DNA of 64,000 nucleotides from JAIBJN01 sp963811635 (GCA_963811635.1 CAWESB010000021.1:8374-72373); one strand, 5' to 3'. Shown: positions 25,930-34,190, numbered from the stretch's first letter. Notes: generated from the letters alone by a model not told the origin. A program made the numbers and translations.

Positions 25930-27000
25930 TCAGCGCCAGGCGAGGCCGTGCGTCGAGAAGGGAAGGCTGAACCGCGTCGTCCAGTCGGAGGTGCGGACCA
26001 GGAAGACGTTGTCAGCGGCCGCGTAGGCCAGCCACTCGCCGTCCGGCGACCACTCGAAGGCTTCCGGCTGGATCGAGAGCGCGAGCATCCGGCGTGCGCC
26101 GCGGTCGTAGACCTCGAGGTACCCGCCGGGCGTGAGGGCGACGAAGCGGCCGGTCGGGTCGGCGCGCGGTGCCGTCGTCACGCGTGAGGTCAGGCCGCGC
26201 GCGAGGCCGCGCCGGCGGCCGCGTTCGAAGGGCGCGAGCCACGAGTCCCTGCCGGTCCAGAGGACGGCGAGAGCGCGCTCGTCGTCGGCCCAGACCACGG
26301 CGTCGACGGCACGGAGCGCGCCTCCTTCCGGGAGCGCTCTCGTGAGGTCGCGCCGCGAGATCGCGGTGTGCATGCAGTACGGGCCGAGCTGCTCCGGCCC
26401 GAACGCGATCGGTGGGCTCATGGACTCGCGCGCCCGGCTGCACCGGTTCGTCCAGGCGACGACGGCTCGGTTGCGGACGTACGTGAGGGTCCCGTCCGGC
26501 CGGAACGCGGGCCGGCGACCCTCCAGCGTGAGCTCGCCCGCGTGCACGACGTCGATGACGACGAGCTCGTCCGGGCCGGTCTCCGCGGCGAAGAGCCGAG
26601 CTCTCGGGCTCCAGGTTGCCTCCGCGCCAGACGTGTCGCCGCCGTCGTGCGAGACCGTGAAGGGGCAGCTCCGCGCCCGCGGCCCGGGGGTCAAGGCGAG
26701 GTCGGATAGGTCGAGCGCCCGCAGGCGCCGCTCGCGCCCGTCGAGGCAGCGGTCTGCGCTCAGGAAGAGGGTCCCGTCGACGCCGTTGCGCTCGAGCCGG
26801 GCTGCGAGCGCCTCCCGGTCCTCGAGCAGCGACGGCGCCGGGGCGGTCACGCGCACGTCGAGCGACGACTCGGTGTCGTTGTCCCGCGGAGTCGGCGGGT
26901 CCGCCCGGCGCACTTCCTCTCCGCGAAGCGTGTCGACCGCGGCCGCCGCGACGAGGGCCGTCAGCCCCAGCGCGAGCGCGAGCGTGACGAGGCGGCGCAT
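25930..27000 (-). CDS. Secreted or membrane-anchored TolB-like beta-propeller protein (hypothetical)
   Basis: Protein of 356 residues with an N-terminal signal/anchor (RRLVTLALALGLTALVAAAAVD) and a body of PD40/TolB-like propeller repeats, for example WSPRARLFAAETG, FRPDGTLTYVRN, DPTGRFVALTPGGYLEVYD and WSPDGEWLAYAAADNVFLV. No enzymatic motif is seen. A TATCGT hexamer lies 7 nt before the ATG. Function unknown; it may be an envelope scaffold or sensor. Confidence 0.75.
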   Translation of the reverse strand: MRRLVTLALALGLTALVAAAAVDTLRGEEVRRADPPTPRDNDTESSLDVRVTAPAPSLLEDREALAARLERNGVDGTLFLSADRCLDGRERRLRALDLSDLALTPGPRARSCPFTVSHDGGDTSGAEATWSPRARLFAAETGPDELVVIDVVHAGELTLEGRRPAFRPDGTLTYVRNRAVVAWTNRCSRARESMSPPIAFGPEQLGPYCMHTAISRRDLTRALPEGGALRAVDAVVWADDERALAVLWTGRDSWLAPFERGRRRGLARGLTSRVTTAPRADPTGRFVALTPGGYLEVYDRGARRMLALSIQPEAFEWSPDGEWLAYAAADNVFLVRTSDWTTRFSLPFSTHGLAWR

Positions 27001-27007
27001 CGTTCGC

Positions 27008-27013
27008 ACGATA
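27008..27013 (-). promoter_or_regulatory. -10 element of the propeller-protein gene (leaderless)
   Basis: TATCGT on the minus strand, 7 nt before the ATG at 27000. Confidence 0.5.
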
Positions 27014-27031
27014 CGCCGCTCCCGACGAGAA

Positions 27032-27052
27032 AGGGCGCCGCCCGGGCGCCCT
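27032..27052 (-). terminator. Terminator after tRNA-Leu
   Basis: AGGGCGCC-GCCCG-GGCGCCCT hairpin (8-bp stem), followed on the minus strand by TTCTCG. It lies just downstream of the tRNA. Confidence 0.55.
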
Positions 27053-27056
27053 CGGA

Positions 27057-27142
<86 letters not shown>

Positions 27143-27207
27143 GTGGACGCGCGCATTGTAGCGGCTTCGCGAGCCTTGACTCCGTCCGGGCCTCTCGCTA
27201 CCTTGTA

Positions 27208-27221
27208 CGAACAAACGTTCG
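27208..27221. promoter_or_regulatory. LexA operator (SOS box)
   Basis: CGAACAAACGTTCG, an exact match to the Gram-positive SOS box CGAAC-N4-GTTCG, 17 bp before the lexA ATG. It implies autorepression of lexA. Confidence 0.88.
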
Positions 27222-27238
27222 ACCAGCGAGGGAGGCAG

Positions 27239-27880
27239 ATGCTCACGCAGCGTCAGCAGGAGGTCTACGACTACGTCGTCAGCTACGTGGACTCGCACGG
27301 GTATCCGCCGACCGTGCGCGAGATCGGAGAGGCGGTGGGGCTCGCCTCGCCGTCGACGGTTCATGCCCACCTGGCCAACCTCGAGCGCGCCGGGTACCTG
27401 CGACGCGACCCGACGAAGCCGCGGGCGCTCGAGCTCACGAAGCGCGAGCGGACGGCCGGGGCGTCCGTGTCCGTCGCGGACGTCGGCGAGGTGCGCGTGC
27501 TCCCGCTCGTCGGCGAGATCGCGGCCGGCGGCCCGCTCCTCGCGGAGCAGAACGTCGAGGACCACTTGGCGGTGCCGGACACGCTCTCGCGCGGAGGCGA
27601 GGAGTTCCTCCTGCGCGTCAAGGGCGACAGCATGGTCGAAGCGGGGATCCTCGAGGGCGACTACGTCGTGGTGCAGCGGCAGCAGACCGCGAAGGACGGG
27701 GACATCGTCGTCGCACTGGCCGGCCAGGACGAGGCCGCCGACGAGGCGACGGTGAAGACGTTCTACCGGGAGCAGGGACGCGTGCGCCTCCAGCCCGAGA
27801 ACTCGAGCATGGCGCCGCTCTACCCCGAGCACGTCAGCATCCTCGGCAAGGTCGTCGGCGTCTTCCGGAGGGTCGGATAG
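27239..27880 (+). CDS. lexA: LexA repressor
   Basis: SOS repressor and self-cleaving protease, 213 residues. The N-terminal winged HTH is YPPTVREIGEAVGLASPSTVHAHLANLERAGYLRRD. The cleavage site is the AlaGly in GEIAAGGPLL, the catalytic Ser is in VKGDSMVEAGI and the Lys in EATVKTFYRE. The ATG at 27239 follows GGGAGG closely and lies 17 bp after the SOS box; the frame is open much further upstream, but that is not coding. tRNA-Leu is divergent upstream, and a zinc-ribbon ORF and rnpB follow. Confidence 0.97.
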   Translation: MLTQRQQEVYDYVVSYVDSHGYPPTVREIGEAVGLASPSTVHAHLANLERAGYLRRDPTKPRALELTKRERTAGASVSVADVGEVRVLPLVGEIAAGGPLLAEQNVEDHLAVPDTLSRGGEEFLLRVKGDSMVEAGILEGDYVVVQRQQTAKDGDIVVALAGQDEAADEATVKTFYREQGRVRLQPENSSMAPLYPEHVSILGKVVGVFRRVG

Positions 27881-27885
27881 CTCCC

Positions 27886-28077
27886 GTGGGGGTCGTCACG
27901 CTCAACCGCACCCTCGATCAGGAGCTCCTCGCGCTCATGCGCGGCGTGAGCCTCGAGTGCCCGGCGTGCGGGGAGTTCGTGCTGCACCGGGACGGCGTTG
28001 TCGAGTGCCCGGAATGCGGCTCGGGGATGAGGAAGCCGGCCGGGGCGACGCTACACTTGGACGTGCAGGCCGGGTGA
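27886..28077 (+). CDS. Small zinc-ribbon protein overlapping rnpB (hypothetical)
   Basis: ORF of 63 codons, 5 bp after lexA. It has a clear zinc ribbon: LECPACGEFVLH followed by VECPECGSGMRK. The C-terminal codons contain the rnpB -10 element (28052-28057), and the stop codon lies about 13 nt inside the RNase P RNA. The CxxC pairs argue that it is real. Cotranscription with lexA would make it SOS-regulated. Function unknown. Confidence 0.65.
   Translation: MGVVTLNRTLDQELLALMRGVSLECPACGEFVLHRDGVVECPECGSGMRKPAGATLHLDVQAG
28052..28057 (+). promoter_or_regulatory. -10 element of rnpB
   Basis: TACACT, 7 nt before the first base of helix P1 of RNase P RNA. It lies inside the zinc-ribbon ORF. Confidence 0.6.
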
Positions 28078-28415
28078 CCGCGGGCCGCGCGAGCGGCTCG
28101 AGGAAAGTCCGGACACCGCAGGGCAGGACGCTGGGGAAATCCCAGGCGGCGAAAGCCGACGGAAAGTGGCACAGAAAGGAGACCGCCACCGGCGAAACTT
28201 CATCTCCGGAGACGCCGGCGGTAAGGGTGAAAGGGTGGGGTAAGAGCCCACCAGCGCCGTGGTGACACGGCGGCTGCCAAACCCCGTCCGGTGCAAGGCG
28301 AACAGGCTCCGCCCGAGGTTGCCCGCCGAGGAGCCGGGTACGCCGCACGAGCCTCCGGGGAACCGGGGGCCGAGATGGATGGTCATCCTCGACAGAATCC
28401 GGCTTACAGGCCTGC
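28065..28415 (+). ncRNA. rnpB: RNase P RNA (bacterial class A)
   Basis: Catalytic RNA of RNase P. The 5' strand GCAGGCC (28065-28071) pairs with GGCCTGC (28409-28415) as helix P1. The conserved GAGGAAAGTCC is at 28100-28110, GGGTAAGAGCCCACC around 28240-28255, and ACAGAATCCGGCTTA near the 3' end. The length of about 351 nt fits. A TACACT -10 precedes it and a strong hairpin follows. Confidence 0.95.
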
Positions 28416-28420
28416 TACCG

Positions 28421-28446
28421 AGAAGCCCCGCTCCGGCGGGGCTTCT
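28421..28446. terminator. Terminator between rnpB and the convergent membrane-protein gene
   Basis: AGAAGCCCCGC-TCCG-GCGGGGCTTCT, a perfect 11-bp stem with a tetraloop, followed by CCATTT. It probably works for both strands. Confidence 0.7.
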
Positions 28447-28457
28447 CCATTTCGGGC

Positions 28458-29144
28458 CTATTTGACGATGTTGACGGCCCGGGCCGCGACGAGCAGGACC
28501 GTGACCGCGGAGATCGCGGACTCGCAGAGCATCAGGAGCTTCGCGCGGTGGCTCAGCGGCATCGCGTCCGTCGGGCTGAAGGCGATCGAGTTCGTGAACG
28601 AGAGGTACATGTAGTCGAAGAGTGCCGGGCGCCAGCCGCGCTCCGCGAGCTGGGGGTTCTCCATCTGCGGGAACTGGAAGTCCGGAAGCGGCGGGTTGCG
28701 CTCGATGCGGCGCACGGGGCCGCCGCGGTCGAAGCCCCAGTACCAGAGCCCGAACGCGATCACGTTCGTGCCCCACACGGTCAGCGCCTTCAGCAGCAGC
28801 TCGCCGCCGCTTTGCTCGTGCCCGCCGAGCAGCGACGCGAGGAGCGCGAGCAGGAGAAGCGCGTTTGCGAGGCTGACGACGCTGATCAGGGCGAGAGCTG
28901 CCGTCCGCCGGTGCCCGATCTCCTCCAGCCGGCGCCGCGGCCGCTCGAACGCGAGCGGCAGCAGGAGCGCGACCTCGGCCGCGACCGGGATCAACCACAC
29001 CCACCACGGAAGCCGCCAGAGCGACCAGTCCTGTATCCGGCTGACCCCCGCGAGCAGCAGCTGCAGCCCGATTACCAGCGCGACCGCGGGAGCCGCCTCC
29101 CAGCGCGACTCGAACTCCTCCTCGCGGAGAGGATCGCGGTTCAC
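28458..29144 (-). CDS. Multi-pass membrane protein of unknown function (DUF1345-like), copy 1
   Basis: Integral membrane protein of 228 residues with about five or six hydrophobic helices. The C-terminal signature is FDYMYLSFTNSIAFSPTDAMPLSHRAKLLM, and RNPPLPDFQFPQMENPQL precedes it. A paralogue at 57424-58113 shares this region. The signature resembles the last helices of DUF1345 and ion-channel-like proteins, but no selectivity filter is seen. The GTG at 29144 is chosen over an upstream ATG because CACAAT lies 6 nt before it and the extra N-terminus is low-complexity Arg/Ser. Confidence 0.78.
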   Translation of the reverse strand: MNRDPLREEEFESRWEAAPAVALVIGLQLLLAGVSRIQDWSLWRLPWWVWLIPVAAEVALLLPLAFERPRRRLEEIGHRRTAALALISVVSLANALLLLALLASLLGGHEQSGGELLLKALTVWGTNVIAFGLWYWGFDRGGPVRRIERNPPLPDFQFPQMENPQLAERGWRPALFDYMYLSFTNSIAFSPTDAMPLSHRAKLLMLCESAISAVTVLLVAARAVNIVK

Positions 29145-29150
29145 CTTGGG

Positions 29151-29156
29151 ATTGTG
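29151..29156 (-). promoter_or_regulatory. -10 element of membrane-protein gene copy 1 (leaderless)
   Basis: CACAAT on the minus strand, 6 nt before the GTG at 29144. The same hexamer and spacing precede leuC. Confidence 0.45.
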
Positions 29157-29311
29157 ACGGTCGGATCCCTCGGGTGACTCGGTACGTCTCCGGCTCGAAC
29201 TTCGGAAGTCGGCTCCAGAGCCCGATGCACGACGAGGGCGCGCTCGGCCATCGGCGCGACGGTACCGCATCGGCCGAACGCACCCTGCGCGCGGCCCCTG
29301 CGTCGGATCGC

Positions 29312-29317
29312 CACAAT
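29312..29317 (+). promoter_or_regulatory. -10 element of leuC (leaderless)
   Basis: CACAAT, 6 nt before the ATG at 29324. Confidence 0.45.
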
Positions 29318-29323
29318 GCGTAG

Positions 29324-30730
29324 ATGGGAAAGACGCTCTTCGATCGCGTCTGGGAAGCGCACCTCGTCGCCGAGCCCGAGGGCGAGGCGCCGCTGCTCTA
29401 CGTCGACCTCCACCTCGTCCACGAGGTGACCTCGGCGCAGGCCTTCGAGGGCCTGCGTCTGGCCGGGCGGAAGGTGCGGCGGCCCGAACTGACGCTCGCG
29501 ACGATGGATCACAACGTCCCGACCGACGACCGGCCGGCGGACGAGCTCGCGGCGGCGCAGCTCGAGGCGCTGCGGCGCAACTGCGAGGAGTTCGGCGTCA
29601 GGCTCTTCGCGACCGGCAGCGGGCGCGAGGGGATCGTGCACGTGATCGGCCCCGAGCTCGGCCTTTCGCAGCCCGGTATCACGATCGTCTGCGGCGACAG
29701 CCACACGTCGACCCACGGCGCGCTCGGCGCGCTGGCGTTCGGCATCGGCACTTCCGAGGTGGAGCACGTGCTCGCCACGCAGACCCTCCCCCAGCGCAAG
29801 CCGAAGACGATGCTGCTCCAGTTCGTCGGCTCCTTGCCGCTCGGCGTCACCGCCAAAGACATGATCCTCGGCGCCATCGGCAGGATCGGCGTGGCCGGAG
29901 GAGTCGGCCACGTCGTTGAGTACGCCGGCGAAGCCGTCCGCGCCCTGCCGATGTCCGGCCGCATGACCATCTGCAACATGTCGATCGAGGCCGGCGCGAG
30001 GGCCGGGATGATCGCGCCCGACGAGACGACGTTCGCCTTCCTCGAGGGCCGCCCCGCCGCGCCGAAGGGCGGCGAGTGGGAGCGGGCGCTCGACCGCTGG
30101 CGCGAGCTGCCCTCCGATCCCGATGCTGCGTACGACTGCGTGGTCGAGCTCGACGTCGCCGAGCTCGCGCCGCAGGTGAGCTGGGGGACGAACCCCGGCA
30201 TGGTCGTGCCGATCGACGGCGCCGTGCCCGATCCGAACGACTTCGACGACCCTGCCGAGCGCGACGCCGCCGAGCGGGCGCTCGTCTACATGGCGCTGGA
30301 GCCGGGGACGCCCGTCCAGGACATCGAGGTCGACCGCGTCTTCATCGGCTCCTGCACGAACGCCCGCATCGAGGATCTGCGCGAGGCGGCCAAGGTCGTC
30401 TCCGGCAAGCAGGTGCACCCGCGTGTGCGCGCCCTCGTCGTCCCCGGCTCGGCCGGCGTGAAACGCCAGGCGGAGGAGGAGGGGCTCGACCGGGTCTTCG
30501 AGGCGGCAGGGTTCGAGTGGCGCCGGGCCGGCTGCTCCATGTGCCTGGGCATGAATCCGGACATCCTCCAGCCGGGCGAGCGCTGTGCATCGACCTCGAA
30601 CCGGAACTTCGAAGGTCGTCAGGGGCGCGGCGGCCGCACGCATCTCGTCAGTCCGGCGATGGCGGCGGCGACAGCCCTGGCCGGCCACTTCGTCGACGTC
30701 CGCGAGCTCGCGCTGGAACCGGTCGCATGA
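29324..30730 (+). CDS. leuC: 3-isopropylmalate dehydratase large subunit
   Basis: Aconitase-family enzyme that isomerises 2- to 3-isopropylmalate in leucine synthesis, 468 residues. It carries VCGDSHTSTHGALGALAFGIGTSEVEHVLATQ, the first cluster cysteine in FIGSCTNARIEDLREAA, and the CxxC pair in RAGCSMCLGMNPDIL for the 4Fe-4S cluster. SNRNFEGRQGRGGRTHLVSPAMAAATA closes the protein. It overlaps leuD by ATGA. The partner genes leuA and leuB are on the other strand at 43.8 and 33.2 kb. Confidence 0.97.
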   Translation: MGKTLFDRVWEAHLVAEPEGEAPLLYVDLHLVHEVTSAQAFEGLRLAGRKVRRPELTLATMDHNVPTDDRPADELAAAQLEALRRNCEEFGVRLFATGSGREGIVHVIGPELGLSQPGITIVCGDSHTSTHGALGALAFGIGTSEVEHVLATQTLPQRKPKTMLLQFVGSLPLGVTAKDMILGAIGRIGVAGGVGHVVEYAGEAVRALPMSGRMTICNMSIEAGARAGMIAPDETTFAFLEGRPAAPKGGEWERALDRWRELPSDPDAAYDCVVELDVAELAPQVSWGTNPGMVVPIDGAVPDPNDFDDPAERDAAERALVYMALEPGTPVQDIEVDRVFIGSCTNARIEDLREAAKVVSGKQVHPRVRALVVPGSAGVKRQAEEEGLDRVFEAAGFEWRRAGCSMCLGMNPDILQPGERCASTSNRNFEGRQGRGGRTHLVSPAMAAATALAGHFVDVRELALEPVA

Positions 30731-31299
30731 GACCGTTCACGAAGACGACGGGGCGCGTCGCCATCCTCGACCGCGCCGACGTCGACACCGACCAGATCGT
30801 CCCCAAGCAGTTCCTGAAGCGGATCGAGCGGACGGGCTTCGGCGAGTTCCTCTTCTTCGACTGGGCGAAGGACCCCGAGTTCGCGCTCAACCGGGCCGAC
30901 GCGCAGGGTGCGACCATCCTCCTCACCGGCCGGAACTTCGGCTGCGGCTCCTCGCGCGAGCACGCCGCGTGGGCGCTCCAGGATCACGGCTTCGCCGTCG
31001 TCGTCGCGCCCTCGTTCGGCGACATCTTTCGCACGAACTCGATGAAGATCGGCCTGCTGACCGTCGAGCTCTCCGAGGAGCAGGTTCGCGCGCTGATGGA
31101 GGGTGGGAACGGCGCCGAGCTGACCGTCGACCTCGAGGCCAAGACGATCGGCCCCTACGGCTTCGAGTTCGACGCCTTCGACCGCCGGCGACTGCTCGAG
31201 GGGCTGGACGACATCGACCTGACGCTCAGGCACGACGACAAGATCGCCGCTTTCGAGACGGCGTACCCCTCGCCGGTCGACACCCGCGCTCTCGCCTAG
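30727..31299 (+). CDS. leuD: 3-isopropylmalate dehydratase small subunit
   Basis: Swivelling-domain subunit that pairs with LeuC, 190 residues. It has RADVDTDQIVPKQFLKRIERTGFGEFLFFDW, the substrate loop LTGRNFGCGSSREHAAWAL and PSFGDIFRTNSMKIGLL. Length and motifs match LeuD. It is translated by ATGA overlap with leuC and is followed by a strong hairpin. Confidence 0.97.
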   Translation: MRPFTKTTGRVAILDRADVDTDQIVPKQFLKRIERTGFGEFLFFDWAKDPEFALNRADAQGATILLTGRNFGCGSSREHAAWALQDHGFAVVVAPSFGDIFRTNSMKIGLLTVELSEEQVRALMEGGNGAELTVDLEAKTIGPYGFEFDAFDRRRLLEGLDDIDLTLRHDDKIAAFETAYPSPVDTRALA

Positions 31300-31303
31300 G
31301 GGA

Positions 31304-31332
31304 GAGCGCCGGGCGCGAGGCGCCCGGCGCTC
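31304..31332. terminator. Bidirectional terminator between leuD and amt
   Basis: A 12-bp perfect stem (GAGCGCCGGGCG) with a 5-nt loop, between convergent genes ending at 31299 and 31341. Confidence 0.7.
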
Positions 31333-31340
31333 CTTGAGGA

Positions 31341-32735
31341 CTACCCGGCTTCGGGAACCGGCTCCGCGCGCACTGCGGGAGCGCGCTGGGAGCCGTGCCC
31401 CAGCAGGTGCCCATGCGACTCGGTGCCGTATCCGCCCGGGATCGGGATGTAGAACTCGGGGTAGCCCCACATCCCGTGCTCGGAGACATCGAGGCCGGCG
31501 GTTTCGGTCTCCGGCTCGGTCCGGATCCCGACCGTCACCTTCATCGCGTAGAGGATCAGGAAGGACGTGCCGAGGGTGAAGGCGCCGACCGTGACCAGGC
31601 CGAGCGCCTGGACGCCCAGCTGGTGGAGGCCGCCCCCGTAGAGGAGGCCTCCTGAGCCGGTCGCGAGGTTGGAGGCGAGCTCGGGAACGGTCAGGAAGCC
31701 CAGTGCGAGCGTGCCCCAGACGCCGGCCATGCCGTGCGCAGCGATGGCGCCGATCGGGTCGTCGATGCGGGCCCGCTCGACCCCCAGCGCGCCGACGACG
31801 ACGATGATCCCCGCGACGAAGCCGATGACGATCGCGGCCCACGGGGCCACGAAGGCACACGCGGCCGTGATCGCGACGAGCGCCGCGACGGCGCCGTTCA
31901 GCATCATGGAGAGGTCGGGCTTCTTGACCACGAGCCACGAGGTGGCGACAGCGCCGAGCACGCCGGCCGCTGCGGCGAGGTTGGTGTTGAGCGCGACATA
32001 CGAGAAGAAGCCGACGCCGCCGAAGTCGACGCTGAGCGTCGAGCCCGGGTTGAAGCCGAACCACCCGAACCAGAGGATGAGGACGCCGAGCGTCGTGTAC
32101 GCCATGTTGTGGCCGGGGATCGCATTCGGCTTGCCGTCAGCCCCGAACTTGCCGATGCGCGGCCCGAGCAGGAGCGCGCCGGCGAGCCCGGCGAGCGCGC
32201 CCTGGTAGTGGACGACCGTCGAGCCGGCGAAGTCCTGCATCCCGCGGGAGAAGAGCCAGCCGTCCGGGCTCCAGATCCAGTGGGAAACGACGGAGTAGAC
32301 GAGCGTGTAGGCGACGCCGAAGGCGAAGTAGACCCAGAGGCGGGTCCGCTCGGCCATCGCGCCCCAGACGATCGCCAGCGAGACGGCGCAGAAGACGACC
32401 TCGAAGAGATAGCCGGCTGCGCCGGGAATGGCGGTGAACCACGAGAAGGGTGCCGTGCCCACGGCCAGGAGCTCGGCGACGGAGGGGGCGAAGCCCGAGC
32501 CGCCCACGATCCCGTTGCCGCCGTCGCCGAAGGCGATCCCGAAGCCGACGAGGTAGTAGACGATGGAGGCGAGCGCGAGGACGAGGACGTTCTTCGCGGC
32601 GATGTGCCCGACGTTCTTCATGCGGGTCAGCCCCGCCTCGAGGAAGGCGAACCCGGCCTGCATGAACATGACCAGCACGGCCGCGAAGATCACCCAGACG
32701 GTGCTGGTGGCAATGGCGAGCTGCTGCGTGGTCAT
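31341..32735 (-). CDS. amt: Ammonium transporter Amt
   Basis: Inner-membrane ammonium channel of 464 residues with about 11 helices. It has GFAFLEAGLTRMKNVGHIAAKNVLVLAL, DFAGSTVVHYQGALAGLAGALLLGPR with the first pore histidine, GWFGFNPGS, and AIAAHGMAGVWGTLALG with the second. The ATG at 32735 follows GGAGG and overlaps the stop of the upstream PII gene by 4 bp. The open frame extends far upstream but only in shadow. Coupling with PII suggests direct gating of the channel by nitrogen status. Confidence 0.95.
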   Translation of the reverse strand: MTTQQLAIATSTVWVIFAAVLVMFMQAGFAFLEAGLTRMKNVGHIAAKNVLVLALASIVYYLVGFGIAFGDGGNGIVGGSGFAPSVAELLAVGTAPFSWFTAIPGAAGYLFEVVFCAVSLAIVWGAMAERTRLWVYFAFGVAYTLVYSVVSHWIWSPDGWLFSRGMQDFAGSTVVHYQGALAGLAGALLLGPRIGKFGADGKPNAIPGHNMAYTTLGVLILWFGWFGFNPGSTLSVDFGGVGFFSYVALNTNLAAAAGVLGAVATSWLVVKKPDLSMMLNGAVAALVAITAACAFVAPWAAIVIGFVAGIIVVVGALGVERARIDDPIGAIAAHGMAGVWGTLALGFLTVPELASNLATGSGGLLYGGGLHQLGVQALGLVTVGAFTLGTSFLILYAMKVTVGIRTEPETETAGLDVSEHGMWGYPEFYIPIPGGYGTESHGHLLGHGSQRAPAVRAEPVPEAG

Positions 32736-33079
32736 GCCTCCACCTCCTCCAGGCTGAGCCCAGTGCGGTTGTGGGTGACGTTCTCGACGTGCGACGTCCA
32801 GACGATCCCGTCGCCCGCGTCGTTGCCGCTTCGGGCCGAGTCGACGATGGTGGCGACCACGGCTTCGGCCCGGTCGTCGTCGACGACGAACATGAGCAGC
32901 GCCTTCGGCAGGAAGCGCGACTCGAAGATCCGACCGCGGTACTCGTGGGTGATGCCTCGTTGACGGCCGTGCCCGACCGCCTCGATTACCGTCACGCCGA
33001 CGTGTCCGGCCTCGGTCTCGACGGCCTCGATGACCGTCTCGATCCGCTCTCTCAACACGACTGCCTCGACCTTCACCAT
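32732..33079 (-). CDS. P-II family nitrogen regulatory protein
   Basis: GlnB/GlnK-type trimeric signal protein of 115 residues. VTVIEAVGHGRQRGITHEYRGRIFESRFLPKALLMFVV aligns with the T-loop region of GlnB, but the modifiable Tyr51 position is Phe (YRGRIFESRFLPK versus YRGAEYMVDFLPK). GDGIVWTSHVENVTHNRTG matches the C-terminal part. Uridylylation or adenylylation at that site is therefore not possible, while ATP and 2-oxoglutarate sensing may remain. A perfect GGAGGGG lies before the ATG. It is cotranscribed with amt. Confidence 0.9.
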   Translation of the reverse strand: MVKVEAVVLRERIETVIEAVETEAGHVGVTVIEAVGHGRQRGITHEYRGRIFESRFLPKALLMFVVDDDRAEAVVATIVDSARSGNDAGDGIVWTSHVENVTHNRTGLSLEEVEA

Positions 33080-33102
33080 CGCCCCTCCTCTCCCGGACCA
33101 CG

Positions 33103-33136
33103 AAAAAAGCCCCAGGAGCCGACTCGCTCCTGAGGC
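33103..33136 (-). terminator. Intrinsic terminator between leuB and the PII gene
   Basis: On the minus strand, an 11-bp stem (33126-33136 with 33109-33119, one G-U pair) with a 6-nt loop, followed by TTTTTT (33108-33103). It is the strongest intrinsic terminator in the window. It lies about 75 nt after leuB and 24 nt before the PII ATG, so it ends the thrC-leuB operon and could also act as an attenuator for PII-amt. Confidence 0.85.
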
Positions 33137-33209
33137 CTCGATGCCTCTCCGGGCCGCCGTCTTCGGCAACTCGGAAGTCGCGGAGGTTAGCGGTCGCGCC
33201 GGACGCGCG

Positions 33210-34190
33210 TCAAGGCCGGAGGGCGCCGAGCACGGCCTCGACGAACTCGGCCGTGGTCGCGCTGCCGCCGAGATCCGGGGTAGGGGTCGCGCCGAGCGCC
33301 GTTTCCACCGCCGCCTCCAGCAGGGCCGCCTCGGCCGGCGCGTCGAGGCTGTGGGCGAGCATCAGCGCCGCCGAGCGCAGCATCGCGGCGGGGTTGGCGA
33401 TGCCCTTCCCGGCGATGTCGGGCGCCGAGCCGTGCACGGGCTCGAAGATCCCGGGCCGCCCGTCTCCGAGGCTGGCCGAGCCGGCGAGGCCGAGCCCGCC
33501 CGTCAGCCCGGCCGCGACATCCGAGAGGATGTCGCCGAACGTGTTCTCGGTGAGCAGGACGTCGAAGCGCGTGGGCGCGATCACGAGCTGGAGACCGCAG
33601 TTGTCGACCAGCATGTGCTCGAGGGCGACGTCGGGAAAGTCGGCCCCGACGCTCTCCACGGTCCGCCGCCAGAGCCGGGACGTGTCCAGGATGTTCGCCT
33701 TGTCGACCGAGGTGACGTGGCTCCTGCGGCTGCGGGCGAGCTCGAAGCCGCGCCGGGCGATCCGCTCGACCTGGTCCGGACGGTATTCCATCGTGTCGAA
33801 GACGGTGCCGTCCTCGCGCACCCCGCGCGCGCCGTAGTAGAGCCCGCCGACCAGCTCCCGGACGACGAGCAGGTCGATCTCGCCGCCTCGTGCCGGGCGG
33901 AGGTTCGCATAGACGTCGAGCTCGCCCCGAAGGCGGATCAGTCCGTGCTCCGGGCGGATCTCGGCACCGTCGAACTCGGGCGCGCCGACCGCTCCCATGA
34001 GCACGGCATCGGAGGCGCGGGCCGCGGCCAGCGTCTCCGCGGGGAGCGGGTCGCCGGTCGCGTGGATGGCGGCACCGCCGAAGAGGTGCTCCTCCAGCTC
34101 CAGCTCGAGCGGGAGCTCCCGGAGGACGTCCGCGGCCGCGGCCGCGACCTCGGGCCCGATGCCGTCGCCGGGAAGGAGGGCGATCTTCAC
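33210..34190 (-). CDS. leuB: 3-isopropylmalate dehydrogenase
   Basis: NAD-dependent decarboxylating dehydrogenase of leucine synthesis, 326 residues. It has LLPGDGIGPEV, GELDVYANLRPAR with substrate arginines, the catalytic VDKANILDTSRLWR, VDNCGLQLV with a metal Asp, TENTFGDILSDVAAGLTGGLGLAGSASLG and FEPVHGSAPDIAGKGIANP. All catalytic positions are intact, in contrast to the paralogue at 42836-43771. Its start overlaps the ilvD stop by 4 bp. Confidence 0.96.
   Translation of the reverse strand: MKIALLPGDGIGPEVAAAAADVLRELPLELELEEHLFGGAAIHATGDPLPAETLAAARASDAVLMGAVGAPEFDGAEIRPEHGLIRLRGELDVYANLRPARGGEIDLLVVRELVGGLYYGARGVREDGTVFDTMEYRPDQVERIARRGFELARSRRSHVTSVDKANILDTSRLWRRTVESVGADFPDVALEHMLVDNCGLQLVIAPTRFDVLLTENTFGDILSDVAAGLTGGLGLAGSASLGDGRPGIFEPVHGSAPDIAGKGIANPAAMLRSAALMLAHSLDAPAEAALLEAAVETALGATPTPDLGGSATTAEFVEAVLGALRP

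Noticed and set aside
33080..33200. A riboswitch in the PII-amt leader
   Set aside because: Apart from the terminator hairpin I could not match the segment to a known riboswitch consensus (glutamine, glycine, ZTP and SAM types were considered).
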